NCBI GenBank assembly: GCA_004294445.1
Contig: REAZ01000017.1
Span: forward strand, 62,001-126,000
Length of the DNA stretch: 64,000 nt
Direction of reading: 5' to 3'
Source of the DNA: Cytophagales bacterium
GTDB taxonomy: Bacteria; Bacteroidota; Bacteroidia; Cytophagales; Thermoflexibacteraceae
Positions 61,359 through 64,000 of this stretch are shown piece by piece (position 1 is the stretch's first letter; each line of letters starts with the position of its first letter). Below the pieces are notes generated by a model. That model was not told where the DNA came from. It did no database searches and saw only the letters and a list, made by a program, of their open reading frames with translations. A program made the position numbers and the translations under genes.

Positions 61359-64000
61359 CTATTGTATAAGCTCATTATCAATCGAATAAAGATTATAGAT
61401 ATAATCATTTATTGCTTTTCGATTGATATCTACCCTTCTGATATATAATTGCTTTTGATTGTCTAATTTTATTGATTTCAACTCTTTATACAATTGAATC
61501 GTTTCATCAACTTTTTTTATAATTTCGTTATAAAGTTGAGTATGAGTTTGGTTTTTAAAGTCAATTTCGAAAAAATAAAACTTTTCTAATTGCTTTTTGC
61601 TCACATTTAAGTAACCACCCGCCATTGAGTTGTTGCTAAATAGATTGCGATATAAATAGGAATACAAATCGGAGTTTAGCAAAGCAAGCAAATATTTGAG
61701 TGAATAAGTGTCTGATTTACTGTAAATTACAGCAGTTGATTTGCCTGCTAGTACCTCGCCATTATCATAAGCACATTCCAAATTTTTAATCATTCCAGCG
61801 CAAATTAATTTTTCTGATTCGGCTTGTTTCAGACGTTTGGGGAAATAGGTTTGTAAATCTTTTTTGCTCACAATTGGGTACTTATAAGCCTGTTTTATGT
61901 ACTGTGTTTTGCCCTGCCCCCACAAAAAAGCATATCTATCTATGCTTCCCGTATTTACAAATTTCAATTCATTTTCCGTAACATTTTCATTTTCAGTTAG
62001 TATTTCTTTGAGTTTGTATGCCTCCGAAACGGTTGCCGCATTTTCAATTACAAAGTGTTTGGTCAAAGAAACCGACTTGGCAATAATATTTTCAATTAAT
62101 GAAGTATTTCTGGCGAATTTTTGTGTCCAATCTGTATCCCCTTTTCTGATGACAAAATCGTTCTGATAATCTATAATTGTCTGAAAATCAGTTTCTTTTA
62201 ATTTATAATAAATACTTGTTCCGTTTTTATTCTCCGATTTATTGGCAATTAAAATGATTGGGTACACATTTATTTTGCGGTCGTAAGAAACGAAAACCGA
62301 AACCGATGAATAATCATAAATTGCTTGTATTGAATAATTTGAAAGAAAGTTTTTCAGATAGTCGCCATAAGGCAAAGAAAGAAATTTATTGGGGATAATC
62401 ATTCCGAAAACACCATTTTTTTTGAGTAATTTTATTCCCTTTTCAACAAACACACAATACAAATCCCAATTTCCTTTTGCACAAGTGTATGCCTGCGAGC
62501 AGTAGTTCCTCTCTTCCTTATGTGTTTTTACCATTTCCTCCGAATCAATATAAGGCGGATTCCCAATAACTACGTCAAAACCTCCCTTATCAATGATTTC
62601 TTTATATTCATTTTTCCAATCAAATGATTTTATTTTCTTTTCGGTTTGTAATGAAAACTCAATCTCACTTCCGTAAAACTCTGGACTAACAATGCTATTC
62701 CCCGATTTTATATTGTTATCAATTGTGGGTAACACCCTTTCGTTAAAAAGTTGTAGGGAGGTGTTTATTGATGTTTCGGTTTCTCCTTCCAATGCCTTGA
62801 GCAATAAACTTAACTTTGTTACTTCAACTGCCTGATTATCAATATCTACACCGTAAATATTATTTAACAAAATTCTTTTCTTTTCTTTACTCGTTAGTTG
62901 ATTATCGGCGGTTAATGGATTTTCTTTAATTTTTTTACTCAATTTATTTTTATTGTAATAAAATAAATGGTATTCGAGCAAATACTGATAAGCACCCAAT
63001 AAAAACGAACCGCTACCGCAGGCGGGGTCAAGTATTTTTATATTGCTGATTTCTTCAGGAGTTTTATTTTCAATCAATTTGCCTACAGTGTTTTGCACAA
63101 TATAATTGACGATGTAATCAGGGGTATAAAAAACGCCACCCGACTTGCGGACTTCGGGTTTTTCCTCGATAACTGCATGGTGTGCAGGGGTCAAACGAAT
63201 TACTTTGCCCAAAAACTGTTCGTAGGCATAGCCCAATATCTCGACGGGCATGACCGCAAAATTGTATCCCGTTTCGTATAGTTCAGTGATAATGTTTTTA
63301 ATGACTTTATTATCAATGTCAATATGCTCAGTAATTTTATCTTTTTTGAAATCGAATATACCAGAGTTATATTTTCGGTCTGCGGTTTGGAAATAGGCAA
63401 ACAAATTTTGATAAATGTTTCCTTTTGATTTAGATAGTTGTAATAAATATCCTTCGCGTTCAATTTTTCGGTCTTCGCAAATGCGTAAAAAAACAATTCT
63501 ATCAATGGTCTGCTGAACAGCAAAATTTATTTCATCTTCGTCTAATTGCTTGCTTCTCAAAGCGATGGTTGTCGCCAAATATTCACGCCAACTATCCAAT
63601 GAATGTAGAAATTCTTTATCTACAGGTTCGGAAGTTTTAAAGTCAATTTTGCTCTTAGCAAATTTCTCAATGCTCTGGTTTACTACGTTTTCGAAAGCAA
63701 AAATTTCCCAAATAAAATCAAACTCTTTTATATAGTCCGTAAAGTAAATGTATTTCAATCGTTTACTTACAGCATTATCATTTTTGCGAATTTTTTTTGT
63801 GCAATCGTATATCGCAAATTCCTCAAAATCAAAAACAACTGAAATATTTAGTTTTGCATTCCATCCATAATTTCGCACTTGTAATGCGGGTTCTGGATTA
63901 TCTTTAATTGAAACGGAAGGCTTTTTTGCTTCAACGAAAAATTTTCGCTTCCCATTGATATTGAATGAATAATCTGATGCTTTTGTTTGTCCGTTAATTC
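61359..64000 (-). CDS. Type IIG restriction-modification enzyme, 5' part beyond window
   Basis: At least 880 residues; the frame is open to the window end. A GTG at 63878 could start a shorter protein, but in-frame sequence upstream continues as ASDYSFNINGKRKFFVEAKK (VEAKK codons at 63921-63935), a PD-(D/E)xK nuclease core, so the true start lies beyond the window. Downstream: methylase FYTPDYIV, motif I DPACGSGSF, VDIDNQAVEVTK and catalytic NPPYIDSEE, then a TaqI-like target-recognition C-terminus ending NELIQ. One chain for methylation and cutting. A terminator-like hairpin follows. The fourth such gene in this window. Confidence 0.88.
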   Translation of the reverse strand, partial: INGQTKASDYSFNINGKRKFFVEAKKPSVSIKDNPEPALQVRNYGWNAKLNISVVFDFEEFAIYDCTKKIRKNDNAVSKRLKYIYFTDYIKEFDFIWEIFAFENVVNQSIEKFAKSKIDFKTSEPVDKEFLHSLDSWREYLATTIALRSKQLDEDEINFAVQQTIDRIVFLRICEDRKIEREGYLLQLSKSKGNIYQNLFAYFQTADRKYNSGIFDFKKDKITEHIDIDNKVIKNIITELYETGYNFAVMPVEILGYAYEQFLGKVIRLTPAHHAVIEEKPEVRKSGGVFYTPDYIVNYIVQNTVGKLIENKTPEEISNIKILDPACGSGSFLLGAYQYLLEYHLFYYNKNKLSKKIKENPLTADNQLTSKEKKRILLNNIYGVDIDNQAVEVTKLSLLLKALEGETETSINTSLQLFNERVLPTIDNNIKSGNSIVSPEFYGSEIEFSLQTEKKIKSFDWKNEYKEIIDKGGFDVVIGNPPYIDSEEMVKTHKEERNYCSQAYTCAKGNWDLYCVFVEKGIKLLKKNGVFGMIIPNKFLSLPYGDYLKNFLSNYSIQAIYDYSSVSVFVSYDRKINVYPIILIANKSENKNGTSIYYKLKETDFQTIIDYQNDFVIRKGDTDWTQKFARNTSLIENIIAKSVSLTKHFVIENAATVSEAYKLKEILTENENVTENELKFVNTGSIDRYAFLWGQGKTQYIKQAYKYPIVSKKDLQTYFPKRLKQAESEKLICAGMIKNLECAYDNGEVLAGKSTAVIYSKSDTYSLKYLLALLNSDLYSYLYRNLFSNNSMAGGYLNVSKKQLEKFYFFEIDFKNQTHTQLYNEIIKKVDETIQLYKELKSIKLDNQKQLYIRRVDINRKAINDYIYNLYSIDNELIQ

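Noticed and set aside
61165..61389. 74-residue plus-strand frame in the spacer before the fourth restriction-modification gene
   Set aside because: It runs through the inverted repeat and the terminator-like hairpin and has no family features.

Overview
The window looks like chromosomal DNA of a member of the Bacteroidota, most likely a Cytophagia-type gliding or free-living bacterium. The signs are low GC with AT-rich spacers, two secreted proteins ending in type IX secretion (T9SS) sorting domains, a TamB-SecG pair, an Na+-translocating NqrF, many small lipoproteins, weak Shine-Dalgarno signals and several near matches to the Bacteroidota promoter (TTG, about 20 nt, TAnnTTTG). The exact species cannot be fixed from the sequence alone.

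Layout. 1-6.1 kb: a Ser/Gly-rich small protein, a TamB-like envelope protein, SecG and a TrpF-like barrel protein that lacks the catalytic Cys. 6.1-16.1 kb: a one-piece restriction-modification enzyme carrying in-frame palindromic repeats, then a TPR histidine kinase, a 7TMR-DISM/SpoIIE phosphatase and two small unknowns, with dispersed repeats in the spacers. 16.1-31.2 kb: a T9SS subtilisin, CcmE and a CcmD-like protein separated by a decayed gene, a stand-alone nqrF, a broken LRR gene, a T9SS FG-GAP protein, an M28 peptidase, an SPFH-GYF protein, a TPM-LRR lipoprotein and 3-hydroxyacyl-CoA dehydrogenase. 31.3-43.6 kb: a second restriction-modification enzyme, CysQ, a class A beta-lactamase-like lipoprotein, a 1391-residue CHAT-ATPase-WD40 protein, a cytochrome c/copper monooxygenase-like protein and a stand-alone nuoN. 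43.7-50.4 kb: tsaE-ald, a third restriction-modification enzyme, a small membrane protein and a sialate O-acetylesterase homologue whose catalytic residues appear replaced. 50.5-60.7 kb: tRNA-Phe, PAP2 phosphatase, ECF sigma factor, MFS transporter, a 42-residue lipoprotein, a LuxE-like protein, an AraC regulator, a membrane coiled-coil protein, an aspartyl protease-PDZ lipoprotein and a GT2 glycosyltransferase. 61.3-64 kb: a fourth restriction-modification enzyme running off the window.

Themes. Four separate single-chain nuclease-methylase-specificity proteins lie scattered among housekeeping genes instead of forming one defence island; each shows a D...ExK nuclease motif near its N-terminus and NPPY methylase motifs. 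Together with the large CHAT/NTPase/WD40 protein they are the best defence candidates. The CHAT protein is the most likely place for an undescribed system, since one chain joins a caspase-like protease, a signal-transducing NTPase, a membrane anchor and a WD40 sensor. GC-rich palindromic repeats occur both between genes and inside the coding sequence of the first restriction-modification enzyme. Several complexes are represented by single detached genes (nqrF, nuoN, ccmD/ccmE), so the rest of each must be encoded elsewhere.
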